Shown here piece after piece: positions 32,231 through 41,975 of a stretch of DNA of 64,000 bases (the first letter of the stretch is position 1; each line of letters starts with the position of its first letter). The stretch is taken from positions 434,001 through 498,000 of the forward strand of contig JAIXQO010000001.1 of assembly GCA_027485695.1 (NCBI GenBank). Direction: 5' to 3'. The translations under genes were made by a program, and so were the position numbers. The notes under the pieces were generated by a model. That model saw only the letters and a program-made list of their open reading frames with translations, made no database searches and was not told the DNA's origin. The DNA comes from Pseudomonadota bacterium. Lineage in GTDB: Bacteria; Bdellovibrionota; UBA1018.

Positions 32231-33399
32231 TGCGTTGACGGATGAGCTGTGAGTTGCACGACCTCTTTCGCAAAGGATTTTAAACTCCAAGGTCGAGCTC
32301 CGAATTCGAAACGGGCGAGCAGGAGATAGAATGCGAGTAGCGCGACACCGGTGATCATTCGGACACGCGGTGATCTGGATGCTGGCGTAAGAAACCAGAT
32401 CCAAAAAAGCGGGAAGATAAACAACGTATGCCAGAACATTGTATGACGTGTGGCGATCGAGAAGATCACGACACCGACGAATGCAAAGACGAGTTCCCAC
32501 TGTTGAGTTCGCACTAGCGCGATCACGCCGATGACACCGGAGCTTAAAAATATCCAACCCACCGCGGATTGTGTGACGACCGAATAGTGGAATCGATTAA
32601 AGAGATCCATCGTCGCCGTGGATGGAAGAATCAGCCACAACGATACGGCGCTGGCGCCCGCGAGTAAGACGCCGATTGCGCCCGTGAGCGCACGTTTCGG
32701 ATCGAATGCTCGATTCATCTCTTTTAACCAGAGGAGTCCCCAAAACGTCGCGAGAGGAAAATACCACCAGGCGCGAAAATGGAGCGCTACGGCCGCGCCG
32801 AATGCAAACAGAGCGAGGTCGTAGCGTTTTTTTGTGAACCCCGCCCAGAGCGCACCGGCCAGAGCGAGCACACCGATTCCGTCATAGAAGCCATACCAGG
32901 TGTACTTGAGTCCTTCGAAATAGAACAATGCAAGGAACGCGAACGTGAGCCCGGTATTTCGCTGGAGCGATTCTCGCGCGACCCGAAGCGTACAGATCCA
33001 GAGCACGAGAAAAATACTGAGGTACAGCAGTACGGAGCTTAAATTCGCGGCCGAAGCGGACAAAATACCCGCCCGGTATCCCAGTCCGATCGGTGCATGA
33101 ACGAAGTAATTCAAAAACGGATAAGGCCTCGGCATATGAAGCCAGTTGATTGGAATCGGTGTCCCCTGCCACTGGCAAATGCCTTGATTCACCGAATCGC
33201 AGAATTCGCCAGTTGGGCGACTATAGATGCCATAGCCGTATTCAAAAAACAGCGGAACAGTCGACCAATGGGATTGGTGATCGTCGAAACGTGGAGCCAA
33301 GTTATGAAGCGGATGGGAGCTAAAGGCAGTCAAAAAAAGAGCGCTCAGGATTCCGAGAATCGAGAGCGCTCCGAGTAGAACGAGAAATTTTTGTTTCAC
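32224..33399 (-). CDS. polytopic membrane protein, possibly GT-C glycosyltransferase-like
   Basis: 391 residues with roughly ten membrane helices. A first periplasmic loop carries APRFDDHQSHWSTVPLFFEYG, reminiscent of the acidic first loop of lipid-sugar-using (GT-C) transferases, and PRPYPFLNYFVHAPIGLGY follows. It is ten bases from gmd on the same strand, downstream of it, which supports a role in mannose/deoxyhexose glycan assembly. The exact family is not recognised. Confidence 0.75.
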   Translation of the reverse strand: MKQKFLVLLGALSILGILSALFLTAFSSHPLHNLAPRFDDHQSHWSTVPLFFEYGYGIYSRPTGEFCDSVNQGICQWQGTPIPINWLHMPRPYPFLNYFVHAPIGLGYRAGILSASAANLSSVLLYLSIFLVLWICTLRVARESLQRNTGLTFAFLALFYFEGLKYTWYGFYDGIGVLALAGALWAGFTKKRYDLALFAFGAAVALHFRAWWYFPLATFWGLLWLKEMNRAFDPKRALTGAIGVLLAGASAVSLWLILPSTATMDLFNRFHYSVVTQSAVGWIFLSSGVIGVIALVRTQQWELVFAFVGVVIFSIATRHTMFWHTLFIFPLFWIWFLTPASRSPRVRMITGVALLAFYLLLARFEFGARPWSLKSFAKEVVQLTAHPSTHQ

Positions 33400-33409
33400 G
33401 GTTCCGTGA

Positions 33410-34411
33410 TTAAAGCTTCATCAAGCGATCCGGATCGAGTCCTTCGAGCTTGAGGTCCTCACGGACCATGAGGGTGACGAGTTCTTTGAAAGAAGTTTTC
33501 GGCTTCCAACCCAGTTTCTTTTGGGCCTTGGAGGAGTCACCGATGAGAAGGTCGACTTCGGTTGGACGGAAGTATTTCGGGTCAACTTTGAGGTAGTCGT
33601 TCCAGTCGCGGCCCACCAGTCCGAACGCGATATCGAGGAACTCGCGCACGGAGTGCGTTTCGTTCGTGGCAACCACGTAATCGTCGCCTTCTGGAGCCTG
33701 GAGCATGAGCCACATGGCTTCGACGTAATCCTTGGCGTAACCCCAATCGCGTTTTGCGTCGATGTTACCCATGGAGAGCTCGTTGGATTTGCCAGCCATG
33801 ATGCGAGCGAGCGTGCGAGTGATCTTGCGGGTGACGAACGATTCGCCTCGGCGTGGAGATTCGTGGTTGAAGAGAATGCCGTTCGAAGCGTGCATGCCGT
33901 ACGCTTCGCGGTAGTTCACCGTGATCCAGTAGCCGTAAACCTTCGCAGCGCCATAAGGGCTACGTGGGTAGAAAGGAGTCGTTTCTTTTTGCGGAACTTC
34001 CAGCACCTTGCCGTACATTTCCGAGGAAGATGCTTGGTAAAAACGGGTGTTGATGCCGGTTTCCAAGATCGCATCCAAGATACGGATGGTACCTAGGCCG
34101 GTGATATCGCCCGTGTACTCCGGGATGTCAAAAGACACGCGAACGTGGCTCTGGGCGCCGAGGTGATAGATTTCCTCGGGTTTCAAGGTACGAAGCAGGC
34201 GGTTCAGGGAACTCCCGTCCGCGAGATCTCCGTAGTGGAGAGTCAGGTTCTTTTTATTGGGATGGGAGGCGAAAATCGGGTCGATTCGCTCACGATTAAA
34301 AGAACTGGAACGGCGAATCATTCCGTGAACATCGTACCCCTTATCGAGAAGGAGTTCCGCGAGATAAGATCCGTCCTGGCCACTAATACCGGTAATAAAG
34401 GCTTTTTTCAT
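33410..34411 (-). CDS. gmd: GDP-mannose 4,6-dehydratase
   Basis: 333 residues from the ATG at 34411; longer in-frame readings run into repeat DNA. It has [20 protein letters not shown] for [34 protein letters not shown], the catalytic ASSSEMYG and [12 protein letters not shown], and [16 protein letters not shown] for GDP-sugar binding. It converts GDP-mannose to GDP-4-keto-6-deoxymannose, the entry point for fucose, rhamnose, perosamine and colitose. No fucose synthase (wcaG) is adjacent; a ColD-like enzyme lies at 47339-48595. Confidence 0.95.
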   Translation of the reverse strand: MKKAFITGISGQDGSYLAELLLDKGYDVHGMIRRSSSFNRERIDPIFASHPNKKNLTLHYGDLADGSSLNRLLRTLKPEEIYHLGAQSHVRVSFDIPEYTGDITGLGTIRILDAILETGINTRFYQASSSEMYGKVLEVPQKETTPFYPRSPYGAAKVYGYWITVNYREAYGMHASNGILFNHESPRRGESFVTRKITRTLARIMAGKSNELSMGNIDAKRDWGYAKDYVEAMWLMLQAPEGDDYVVATNETHSVREFLDIAFGLVGRDWNDYLKVDPKYFRPTEVDLLIGDSSKAQKKLGWKPKTSFKELVTLMVREDLKLEGLDPDRLMKL

Positions 34412-34473
34412 AGAGAGTAGTTCGTTTGTCCTATCACCTAACGGGGCAGGGGGGCAATGGGGCAATCGGTAAT

Positions 34474-34614
34474 GGGGCATTCGGGCAACCGGGCATTCCG
34501 GCAAGGTGCGCGGCATCAGGAACGGGGCATTGGGAAAAAAGCATGACTCTCTCCGATTTCTCTCCCCGCCCCCTCCTTCTCTGACTGCCTGATTGCCCGG
34601 TTGCCGCATGCCCC
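34474..34614. repeat. large imperfect inverted repeat of GGGCAA-type words
   Basis: Arm 34474-34503 (GGGGCATTCGGGCAACCGGG and on) is matched with few differences by the reverse complement of 34586-34614. Extra GGGGCAAT words lie at 34449-34475. It fills the 226-bp gap between the divergent gmd and glycosyltransferase genes, where the promoters should be. It may be a mobile mini-element or a regulatory cruciform. Confidence 0.65.
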
Positions 34615-34637
34615 GTTTTATGTGAAATTCAGCCCTT

Positions 34638-35396
34638 ATGCGCCCTACCCTTGTCGTCCTGCCGTCTTATAACGAACGCGAGAACATCGTCTCTCTCATT
34701 GATGCGCTCTTGACCTTGGATCCCGCCATCGATGTTTGTGTGGTCGACGATTCTAGTCCAGACGGCACCTCCGAAATGCTCAAGGCCGAAGACGCCAAAC
34801 GGACCGACTGGAAAGGTCGGTTCAAACTGGTCACCCGATCCAAAAAAGACGGACGTGGGGGGGCAGTTCGCGAAGGGTTTCGCCAAGGTTTCGAGTCATC
34901 GAAGCAGTACGCTTATTTCGTCGAGATGGACTGCGATTTCTCGCATCGTCCGGAAGCGGTCCGCGAAGGCATCGGGCAGCTCGATTCCGGAATGGATATT
35001 TCACTCGGCAGTCGTTATCCGAGTGGTACGATCGAAGGTTGGCCGGTACAGCGTCACGTTCTGAGTTTTTTTGCTAACACGCTTGCTCGCACCTTGATCG
35101 CGTGGAATATCGCAGATTACACCAACGGTTTCCGTTTCTACACGCGCCCTGCCGTGCAAGTGATGCTCAAATACGAGCAAAAACACAAAGGCTACATCTA
35201 CCTGAGCGAGTCCCTCTCTCAGCTTCTACGCGCTGGCATGAAGGTCGGAGTGTTCCCCATCTATTTCAAGAACCGTGAGCGTGGTAAGAGCAACACCTCT
35301 CTGGCCGAAGTGAGAAACGCGTTTTTCGGAATTTTCCAAATCGGTTGGGAGCATCGCTTCGGTGGAAAAAACGAGCAAAAATCTCTTCCTCATTAA
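34638..35396 (+). CDS. polyprenyl-phosphate mannosyltransferase-like GT2 (DPM1 type)
   Basis: 252 residues, GT-A fold: [20 protein letters not shown], the nucleotide motif [23 protein letters not shown], and the DxD-like [11 protein letters not shown]. It closely resembles dolichol-phosphate mannose synthase, which loads mannose onto polyprenyl phosphate at the cytoplasmic face. No C-terminal membrane helices are present, as in soluble bacterial forms. The product could feed the GT-C type membrane proteins in this window. The start has no strong ribosome site. Confidence 0.92.
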   Translation: MRPTLVVLPSYNERENIVSLIDALLTLDPAIDVCVVDDSSPDGTSEMLKAEDAKRTDWKGRFKLVTRSKKDGRGGAVREGFRQGFESSKQYAYFVEMDCDFSHRPEAVREGIGQLDSGMDISLGSRYPSGTIEGWPVQRHVLSFFANTLARTLIAWNIADYTNGFRFYTRPAVQVMLKYEQKHKGYIYLSESLSQLLRAGMKVGVFPIYFKNRERGKSNTSLAEVRNAFFGIFQIGWEHRFGGKNEQKSLPH

Positions 35397-36294
35397 CGGG
35401 ATTCCGGGTTCGCTTGGAACGCCTTTAAAAAGCAGGCTCGAACAAGCCGGCATTCCCGTTCACGTCATCCAAGCGCGTCTCGAAGATCAGGCAGGTACAC
35501 GCCAAGAACTCGAGTCCGTTACGATCCCGCCGTCGGTGGATCGCCTGGTGCTCGTTCCGCTCGCCGCGATCACTTCAGTTCCTGACTGCGAAAAAAATCC
35601 GGATGTTTGCTGGAAAACGAACGTCACCGATACGGCGGCGCTCGCGGTTGAGGTAGCGAGACTCGCAAAACAGAAATCACTCGAATTTTTCTGTGTCGGC
35701 GTATCGAGCAGTCACGTGTATCAAGAAGCACCGAAGCCGCATCATCTGACGGAGACCGACGCGACTTTGCCTCGTAGTCAGTACGGACGCTCCAAACTCG
35801 GAATGGAAGTCGCGCTCGCATCGATGGCGAAACAAGCAGGGTTCCGTCTTGCGATCCTTCGGATTTTCGGAATTCTCGCCGTCGAACAACCGCCGCATTT
35901 CCTATTGCCGGGTTTGATCCGGCGCTTGCGCGAACGAAATTTCCAAGGAGTGCCGGGACTGGATTTTTACCGCGACTATCTGGATGCGCGCGATGTGATC
36001 GAAGTATTGGTGAGGTTCGCTGAAAAATTTTCCACGGGCGCCGTCGATGACGGGATTTACAACGTTTGCTCTGCCGATCCGATTCGAATCGGGGATCTAC
36101 TCAGCGGGCTAGTGCGCCTCATGGGAGAAAATCCCGAAGCACTTGGAATCTCGTCTGGCGCCGCTCGCGCCGATGATATTCCTTGGATGGTTGGTGATCA
36201 CGAAAAACTGGCCGCTGTGATTGGACGCGATTCGATTCGCTCGATTCCGATCGAGCAAACGCTTCGTGAGGCTTGGGCGATTAGCCGCCGTTAG
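35362..36294 (+). CDS. NAD-dependent epimerase/dehydratase (extended SDR)
   Basis: 310 residues, starting at a GTG inside the preceding gene (35-base overlap), so probably translationally coupled. The nucleotide-binding loop is degenerate ([12 protein letters not shown]). The catalytic YGRSK is intact in RSQYGRSKLGMEVAL, preceded by GVSSSHVYQ. LDFYRDYLDARDVIEVL and YNVCSADPIRIGDLLS are typical of sugar-nucleotide epimerases. The substrate is not identified. It might act after gmd across the divergent promoter. Confidence 0.85.
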   Translation: MEKTSKNLFLINGIPGSLGTPLKSRLEQAGIPVHVIQARLEDQAGTRQELESVTIPPSVDRLVLVPLAAITSVPDCEKNPDVCWKTNVTDTAALAVEVARLAKQKSLEFFCVGVSSSHVYQEAPKPHHLTETDATLPRSQYGRSKLGMEVALASMAKQAGFRLAILRIFGILAVEQPPHFLLPGLIRRLRERNFQGVPGLDFYRDYLDARDVIEVLVRFAEKFSTGAVDDGIYNVCSADPIRIGDLLSGLVRLMGENPEALGISSGAARADDIPWMVGDHEKLAAVIGRDSIRSIPIEQTLREAWAISRR

Positions 36295-37880
36295 ATTCCC
36301 GATCGTTTACAGAATAAGAGCCGTTCTTTTTCTTCACACTGAATATCCATGCGTTTTTTTAAGCTTTCCATCCAAACGATGATCTCCGCAGGGGAGTGAG
36401 GATAAGTCTGGTAAGCGGTCGTGAGTACATAGAGAGTGACTCGGGAATCATCCAAGCATTTCTGGGTCAAGGGAAACGACTCCCGCGGATAGCGAAGGTG
36501 CGGGATCAAAACCGTTTGCGTGCAAACGGTTTCTGTTTGGGGAATGTCCGCGAGGAGTGAATGAGTTCGGAGAGCGTCCTCTAGATGAATGGGACGAAAA
36601 ACCAAATACCCGGATCCTACCGTGAGAATGAGTAGGGTGATCAACCAAGAAACCGGTGTCTCAAACCGAGAAGCGAAGGCTCGGACTGATGCAATTCCAC
36701 TTGAACCCGAGACGAGCTCGATCCAACCGATCCAGAAGAACGGTATCAAGGGAGCCGAATCATAAGCGAGTAGTCCGCCCATAAGTTGACCACCCAAAGA
36801 GTAGATGCCCACGACGGCGAGCGAAGGAAACGCAGAGTAAGTCGTTAAGAGCGGCAAGAAGACAAAAAGCGCCCAAGCTTTCCACCATTCTCCAACAAAG
36901 AAGTTTTTCAGAATCTGAGGAATGGCGTGAGGGAGAGCGTGCAAGATGGATGAAAAATCATTTCCATAGGTAGCCGCTCGACCCGCCAGCGCGTAGGTCA
37001 CGCCTCCTCTAAACTCGGGCATGGCCCATTTCAAATTGAGGACGAGAAAACCGGCAATCGAGACACAGGTGAGGGTGACGATCTTTTTTGAAAATCGACC
37101 GGTCAAATAAACGGCAAACCAATAAGGCAGCAGATAAAATGGCCCGTCTTCTTTGGTTAGGCAGATCAATGTCGAAAAAATTAGAGCCGCACGGAGATTT
37201 TCTTTTTTTACGAAATGATGAAGCCAAAGAAAAAACGGTACGTAGAATACCTCGACGTGAAAATGATAGTGAAGATTTTTCGCCACCCACGTCGAGAGAA
37301 AATAGGAAATCAGCACGGCGAGTCGAGTCGAGTTTCTGAGGTTTTCGGACAATTTCCAGATCGGAAAAGCGGCCGACGCCAGCAGAATCGGCTCCAGGAG
37401 CAGTGAAAAAATCGGATGATGAAAAATCGCATGTAGCGGCAGTAGACCTAAGAGCAGGTAGGTTGAGTGAACCCCCATGTGAGGAGTGCCGTCAAAAGAT
37501 TCCATGAAACGTCCGCGCAGCGTATTCATCATCGTCAGGTCATAGATCGAGAAATCAACGCCGTTCACATGAAAAACGAAATAGTCGAGGAGCGTCGCTT
37601 TCAAGAAGGCGACCGAAAATAATGCGATCACCGCATTGCGAAGCCACGTCGTCTCTTGCTCGGTCGGTTCCATGCGACCCTGCATGAACTCACGTGCGTC
37701 TTTGCGCACGCTAGGAATCATGAGTGCGAGAGCCGATCCCACGATGAATGCAATCGACCAATTTCTGAATTGTCCGATCGATTTTGGGATGATTCCCCAG
37801 CCGCCTAATAATAGAGGGACGAGCATCAAAATTAGGAATGTCGTCAAATATTTGAATGCGAGGTTGCGGCGAGACATCAT
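36291..37880 (-). CDS. DUF2079-like polytopic membrane protein
   Basis: About 529 residues from the ATG at 37880; a TTG at 37919 would add 13. Ten or more membrane helices are seen. The loop VNGVDFSIYDLTMMNTLRGR and YHFHVEVFYVPFFLWLHHF are characteristic of DUF2079 membrane proteins, which look like GT-C enzymes using polyprenyl-phosphate sugars. A soluble C-terminal part (about 440-520) ends the protein. It overlaps tail-to-tail by four bases with the SDR gene. The function of the family is not established. Confidence 0.85.
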   Translation of the reverse strand: MMSRRNLAFKYLTTFLILMLVPLLLGGWGIIPKSIGQFRNWSIAFIVGSALALMIPSVRKDAREFMQGRMEPTEQETTWLRNAVIALFSVAFLKATLLDYFVFHVNGVDFSIYDLTMMNTLRGRFMESFDGTPHMGVHSTYLLLGLLPLHAIFHHPIFSLLLEPILLASAAFPIWKLSENLRNSTRLAVLISYFLSTWVAKNLHYHFHVEVFYVPFFLWLHHFVKKENLRAALIFSTLICLTKEDGPFYLLPYWFAVYLTGRFSKKIVTLTCVSIAGFLVLNLKWAMPEFRGGVTYALAGRAATYGNDFSSILHALPHAIPQILKNFFVGEWWKAWALFVFLPLLTTYSAFPSLAVVGIYSLGGQLMGGLLAYDSAPLIPFFWIGWIELVSGSSGIASVRAFASRFETPVSWLITLLILTVGSGYLVFRPIHLEDALRTHSLLADIPQTETVCTQTVLIPHLRYPRESFPLTQKCLDDSRVTLYVLTTAYQTYPHSPAEIIVWMESLKKRMDIQCEEKERLLFCKRSGI

Positions 37881-38057
37881 GCGGTGACCGGATCTTATCG
37901 GTTGGGAGCGAGTTTTCAAGCGGGATGAGCAGTCAAATATATATCGCGTTGATCAATTGGGTAGAACACCCGAATAGGTGAGTGGCGCCAATTGTTACTG
38001 TGCGGAGGGAATGTGCTCAGATTGAAAACTCTTGAGACTCGAAACGACGTCGATTCT

Positions 38058-38996
38058 ATGGATAATTCTCGTTACTACGCCCAAATCGATCGAATTCGCG
38101 AGCAGCTCGCTCGCGTACTGACCGGAAAAAATAAGATTATTGATCATGCGTTAGCCAGTTTTTTTGGCGAAGGCCACATTCTTCTCGAAGGCCCTCCCGG
38201 CACGGGAAAAACGTCGCTCGCAAAAGGCATGGCTCGCGTATTTGGCGGAAAATTCAGCCGAATTCAAATGACCTCGGATTTGCTTCCGTCAGACGTCATC
38301 GGTTTTCTGCGGTTGAAACCCGGGACGACTGATCTCGAATTTCGAGAGGGACCGGTTTTCACGAATATTCTCGTCGCCGACGAATTGAACCGATGCACGC
38401 CTAAGACTCAGGGCTCACTCCTCGAGGCTATGGAAGAAGGCACCGTATCCGTCGACGGAAAAACTTATAATTTACCTCAACCATTCTTCGTGGTCGCCAC
38501 GCAAAACCCGCTCGAATTCCATGGTGTCTACCCATTGGCCGAGAGCCAGTTGGATCGATTTTCTTGTTTGATTCGTTTTTCTCACCCAGAAGAGAAAGAT
38601 GAACGTGCGATCTACGAAAATCTTACGATGTTGGATGCTAGTGCCTGCTTGGAGCCAGTCGTCAGTCTCGAAGAAAGCCGTGTGCTTCGAAAGATCGCCC
38701 ACGAAGTCCACGTGGATCCGACCGTTTTCGACTACGTCACAAAAATCGTTCGAGCTACTCGTGAAATCTCAGGTATCGGTCACGGTGTCTCTGTTCGTGG
38801 CGGACGACAGTTCCTCGCTTCGATCAAGGGACTCGCATTCGTCCGTAAGCGGAACTACTGCCTGCCGGCGGATGTCAAAGAGCTTGCGGGCCCGTGTCTT
38901 GCGCACCGGCTATTTTTCTCAGGTCTCGAAGTGAGTGCCGAGAGCCGGCTTCAAATGATTGAAGAGATCATTTCCCAAATCCCTGTACCGAGATGA
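38058..38996 (+). CDS. MoxR-family AAA+ ATPase
   Basis: 312 residues from the ATG at 38058. It has Walker A GPPGTGKTSLAKGMARVFG, LLPSDVIGFLRL, Walker B ILVADELNRCTPKTQGSLLEAMEEG (split by eye) and sensor-1 VATQNP followed by the MoxR-specific LAESQLDRFSCLI. MoxR ATPases are chaperone-like partners of proteins with VWA/DUF58 domains. It is the first gene of a tight three-gene operon with DUF58 and a membrane transglutaminase, a common set in Gram-negatives. Confidence 0.95.
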   Translation: MDNSRYYAQIDRIREQLARVLTGKNKIIDHALASFFGEGHILLEGPPGTGKTSLAKGMARVFGGKFSRIQMTSDLLPSDVIGFLRLKPGTTDLEFREGPVFTNILVADELNRCTPKTQGSLLEAMEEGTVSVDGKTYNLPQPFFVVATQNPLEFHGVYPLAESQLDRFSCLIRFSHPEEKDERAIYENLTMLDASACLEPVVSLEESRVLRKIAHEVHVDPTVFDYVTKIVRATREISGIGHGVSVRGGRQFLASIKGLAFVRKRNYCLPADVKELAGPCLAHRLFFSGLEVSAESRLQMIEEIISQIPVPR

Positions 38997-39940
38997 ACCG
39001 ATTTCTAAGGCTATTTGATCGATTTCAGTGGAAATCCAAAGTGCGGAAACTCGAGGTTTCCCGCGAAGGGTACTGGTATCTCATCTCCACGGTTGCGCTG
39101 GGCGTGTTTGCTCTCGCCATCGGTAACAACGTCGTCTATCTCATCGAAAGTTTCCTCCTTGCAGGCCTGATTCTATCGGGTGTGCTTTCGGAAAAAGTCA
39201 TTTCTTCAGTCAAAGTTGATTTCGCGCGTGATCAAGCCAGAGCCGGTTCACGTCTCGAGGACTGGGTCATTCTCGAGAATACGACGAAATTCAGCCGCTA
39301 TTGCATCGAGATTGGTGAGTGGAAAGACGGGAAGTTCTACTCGATCGCTTATGTTCCGTTCTTGAAGGCGAATTCCCAAGTTCGAGTGAAAGTTGAGCAG
39401 ACTCTTCCAACTCGAGGCGTCTACAGCTGGGATGGCTTCGCAATTGCGACCAGTTTTCCCTTCGGCTTCGCTCGGAAAATGAAAATCGTGCGCAAGCCCG
39501 GCGAACGTATCGTGTGGCCGGAGGTCAGATCCGAACGCAAAGGCCACGAAGAAGAGTTGATCTCGCATCGAGGCTCACGGTTATCTTTGCTGGAACGAGT
39601 GGACGGTGAAATTCGTCCTTACGTTGATGGCGAGGACGCCCGTCATATCTTGGCTAACCAGAGCTTGCGTGGCGTGGGTCCGATGGTCAGAAATCAGAAA
39701 CCCAGTTTGATGGAGCCCGAGGTCATTCTTGATTTGAGGAGAGTAGAATCGGGTGCCCTGGAAGAAGAGATCGTTCGCGCTGCCGCTCGGTTTTACCAAC
39801 AAGACCAAGGAGACTTGATCCTTCTGACCGAAAAAGGCAAACGGACTTATTCGGGCCGAAGACAGGCCCTGAATACCTTAGCTATGGTACCACGCTCCGA
39901 TAGCACCAGTTTCATCGCCTACAAGCGAGGTGGTGCTTGA
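38993..39940 (+). CDS. DUF58-family membrane protein
   Basis: 315 residues. Two adjacent membrane helices near the N-terminus (YLISTVALGVFALAIGNNVVYLIESFLLAGLILSG, split by eye) are followed by a beta-rich part (VRVKVEQTLPTRGVYSWDGFAI), a Pro-rich VWPEV and a C-terminal DUF58 core. The usual REYxxGDxxRxIxW motif is replaced by RPYVDGEDARHILANQS, so it is a variant. It overlaps the MoxR stop by four bases. It probably works with the ATPase and the transglutaminase in envelope maintenance. Confidence 0.88.
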   Translation: MNRFLRLFDRFQWKSKVRKLEVSREGYWYLISTVALGVFALAIGNNVVYLIESFLLAGLILSGVLSEKVISSVKVDFARDQARAGSRLEDWVILENTTKFSRYCIEIGEWKDGKFYSIAYVPFLKANSQVRVKVEQTLPTRGVYSWDGFAIATSFPFGFARKMKIVRKPGERIVWPEVRSERKGHEEELISHRGSRLSLLERVDGEIRPYVDGEDARHILANQSLRGVGPMVRNQKPSLMEPEVILDLRRVESGALEEEIVRAAARFYQQDQGDLILLTEKGKRTYSGRRQALNTLAMVPRSDSTSFIAYKRGGA

Positions 39941-39941
39941 A

Positions 39942-41954
39942 ATGAAACTAGAAATGAAATTGAGCAACACGCCCTCCGCCTGGGCCAAGAGACTCACCGA
40001 GGTTCTGAGTCTCATTGCCTATCTCTCGCTCGCTACGACGGGGGAGATCGATTCAAGTCATTGGATTCCATTTCTCGTGTTGCTTCCGATTCAGTGGTTC
40101 CTACCGTTTCGCCTAAATGCATTTTGGACGACTCTATCGCTGATTGCGATGGTGGCACTTTCTTTTTTTTCCATTCTCATTCGAGACACGGCTCCAGTGA
40201 CGGCGCTGGTGAACGTGGCGCCTTTTTTCATCATGGTGCTGGGTTTTTCGTTCAACGCTTCGTCGTTACTTGGATGGCGTATTGGTCTGGGTTTTATTGC
40301 ACTGACATTGTCGGCTGCGATCAATAGTGATTTCTTGCTCCCGGTGCTGGTGACGATCTATGTCTTGACCGCAAGCGTGGCGCTCTCATGCTCATTTCTC
40401 GCGGGTGAGTTTACTCGTCATTTCGAACGATTCTCGTATCTCAAAGATATGGAGCTTCCGACGAACTTTTTGACTCGAAGTTTTTTTCAAGCATTTGCCG
40501 TGCTACTCACGGCATTTTTGATTTTCCCGATGTTGCCGCGTATGCCGCAAGGCATGGGGCTAGACGCGTCGAAAAACAGTCAAACGGGTTATACAGAAAA
40601 CGTTAATTTACGGAGTTGGGCGCAATACGACCCAAGTGGCGATTCTCAGGTCGTTCTTCGTATCTACAATCGGTCTACTCGGCAGATTGATGAGATGATC
40701 CCGCGTGGACTACTCCGTTCTCGCGTGCTCTCGATTTTGACTTCGGACAACTGGGTCCCGCTACCGGTCAAAGAGCGATCTTCCGAAGAAAACTTGATTC
40801 ATGCAAAAGCGAAATCACAAACGAGTCAGTTACACTTCATTCGCGAGGGAATCTCTACTTACGCGTTACCGGTGCCTTACGGCACGGAGGACGTAGCGTC
40901 CTATTTCGAAGGCATGCTCTATGCTTCGAACCCAACCGTTACTGGGGAGTGGTCCGATCGACTTTTGCGCCATCGTAAAATCGAATATCGAGTCGATGTA
41001 AGAGTTTCGGGCGATATGAAGCTGAACGATGCTCCCAAGGCGATTCTGCTTCAGGTTCCCCCAACCTATCAGACGAAAAAAATGCTGGATCTCAAAGAGC
41101 AGATTTTTCGAAAAACTAAGACTAACGCTGAAAAAATCGCGGCAGTTCAGAATTACATGAACCGTGCGGACTACCAACCTTCGACTCCGGGAATCGAAGA
41201 AAACAAGATTGGTGAGAAAGACAATCCGATCGATCATTTTCTATTCGTCAGCAAGAAAGGTCATTGCGAACTTTTCTCGACCGCAACCGCGATCTTGCTG
41301 CGATTGGCGGGAGTTCCAACACGTTTAATCTCCGGGTTCCGGGTGGGGCGATTTGGAGACGAGCAGATCATTTCCGTTCGTATGGGGGATGCACATGCCT
41401 GGATCGAAGCCTATGATCCTCAGCATGGCTGGATACCACTCGATATCACTCCAAAAATTCTCTATGAACCGACAGTCACCGAGTGGCTTCGTGACCAGTA
41501 CGATTTTTTGAGTGCGTATTGGTATGATCACGTTCTGAGTTACGGCGAGCGTACTCCTACGGTGACCGAGGCACTCAGCTTAGAATACATGAAATTTAAG
41601 CAGAATTTCTTCCGCAAATGGTCGCAGTACTATGATCGCGGATCGATGGAGTGGGGCTTTTTCTTACTAGTATTCGGAATTGCTTCGGCTGTTTTCTCGC
41701 TTCTGGCGCTTCGATTCTATCGAATTTCCCGTAAGGAGCGATTGTACTCGTCTGCTGATCACCGCCTGGTTCGCGAACGGTACCGCTTTGATTCTTGGAT
41801 GAAAAAACACTCGGAATCCGCAAATTCGGAACAAGCCGCTACTTGGGTGGCTGAGTACGAGCGTTTGCGTTTTGGTCAGAAAATCCAAGCTCAGTACGCG
41901 GCCGACTTGGATCGACTCAAGCAAAAACGTCAAGAAATCTCGCGACGCGCTTAG
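39942..41954 (+). CDS. TgpA-like membrane transglutaminase
   Basis: About 670 residues. Six N-terminal membrane helices (DUF3488-like) precede a periplasmic transglutaminase-like domain with the catalytic Cys in KKGHCELFSTATAILLRLAG, the His in MGDAHAWIEAYDP and the Asp in IPLDITP. One more helix (FFLLVFGIASAVFSLLALRF) precedes a cytoplasmic C-terminal part. In Pseudomonas TgpA is essential for envelope integrity. It is the last gene of the MoxR operon; GTG at 39930 is an alternative start. Confidence 0.92.
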   Translation: MKLEMKLSNTPSAWAKRLTEVLSLIAYLSLATTGEIDSSHWIPFLVLLPIQWFLPFRLNAFWTTLSLIAMVALSFFSILIRDTAPVTALVNVAPFFIMVLGFSFNASSLLGWRIGLGFIALTLSAAINSDFLLPVLVTIYVLTASVALSCSFLAGEFTRHFERFSYLKDMELPTNFLTRSFFQAFAVLLTAFLIFPMLPRMPQGMGLDASKNSQTGYTENVNLRSWAQYDPSGDSQVVLRIYNRSTRQIDEMIPRGLLRSRVLSILTSDNWVPLPVKERSSEENLIHAKAKSQTSQLHFIREGISTYALPVPYGTEDVASYFEGMLYASNPTVTGEWSDRLLRHRKIEYRVDVRVSGDMKLNDAPKAILLQVPPTYQTKKMLDLKEQIFRKTKTNAEKIAAVQNYMNRADYQPSTPGIEENKIGEKDNPIDHFLFVSKKGHCELFSTATAILLRLAGVPTRLISGFRVGRFGDEQIISVRMGDAHAWIEAYDPQHGWIPLDITPKILYEPTVTEWLRDQYDFLSAYWYDHVLSYGERTPTVTEALSLEYMKFKQNFFRKWSQYYDRGSMEWGFFLLVFGIASAVFSLLALRFYRISRKERLYSSADHRLVRERYRFDSWMKKHSESANSEQAATWVAEYERLRFGQKIQAQYAADLDRLKQKRQEISRRA

Positions 41955-41975
41955 TACATCGATCGGATGACGGAG

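Noticed and set aside
34412-34609. N-terminal extension of gmd
   Set aside because: The added residues come from the repeat region, are Pro/Arg-rich, and the normal family start is MKKAFITG at 34411.
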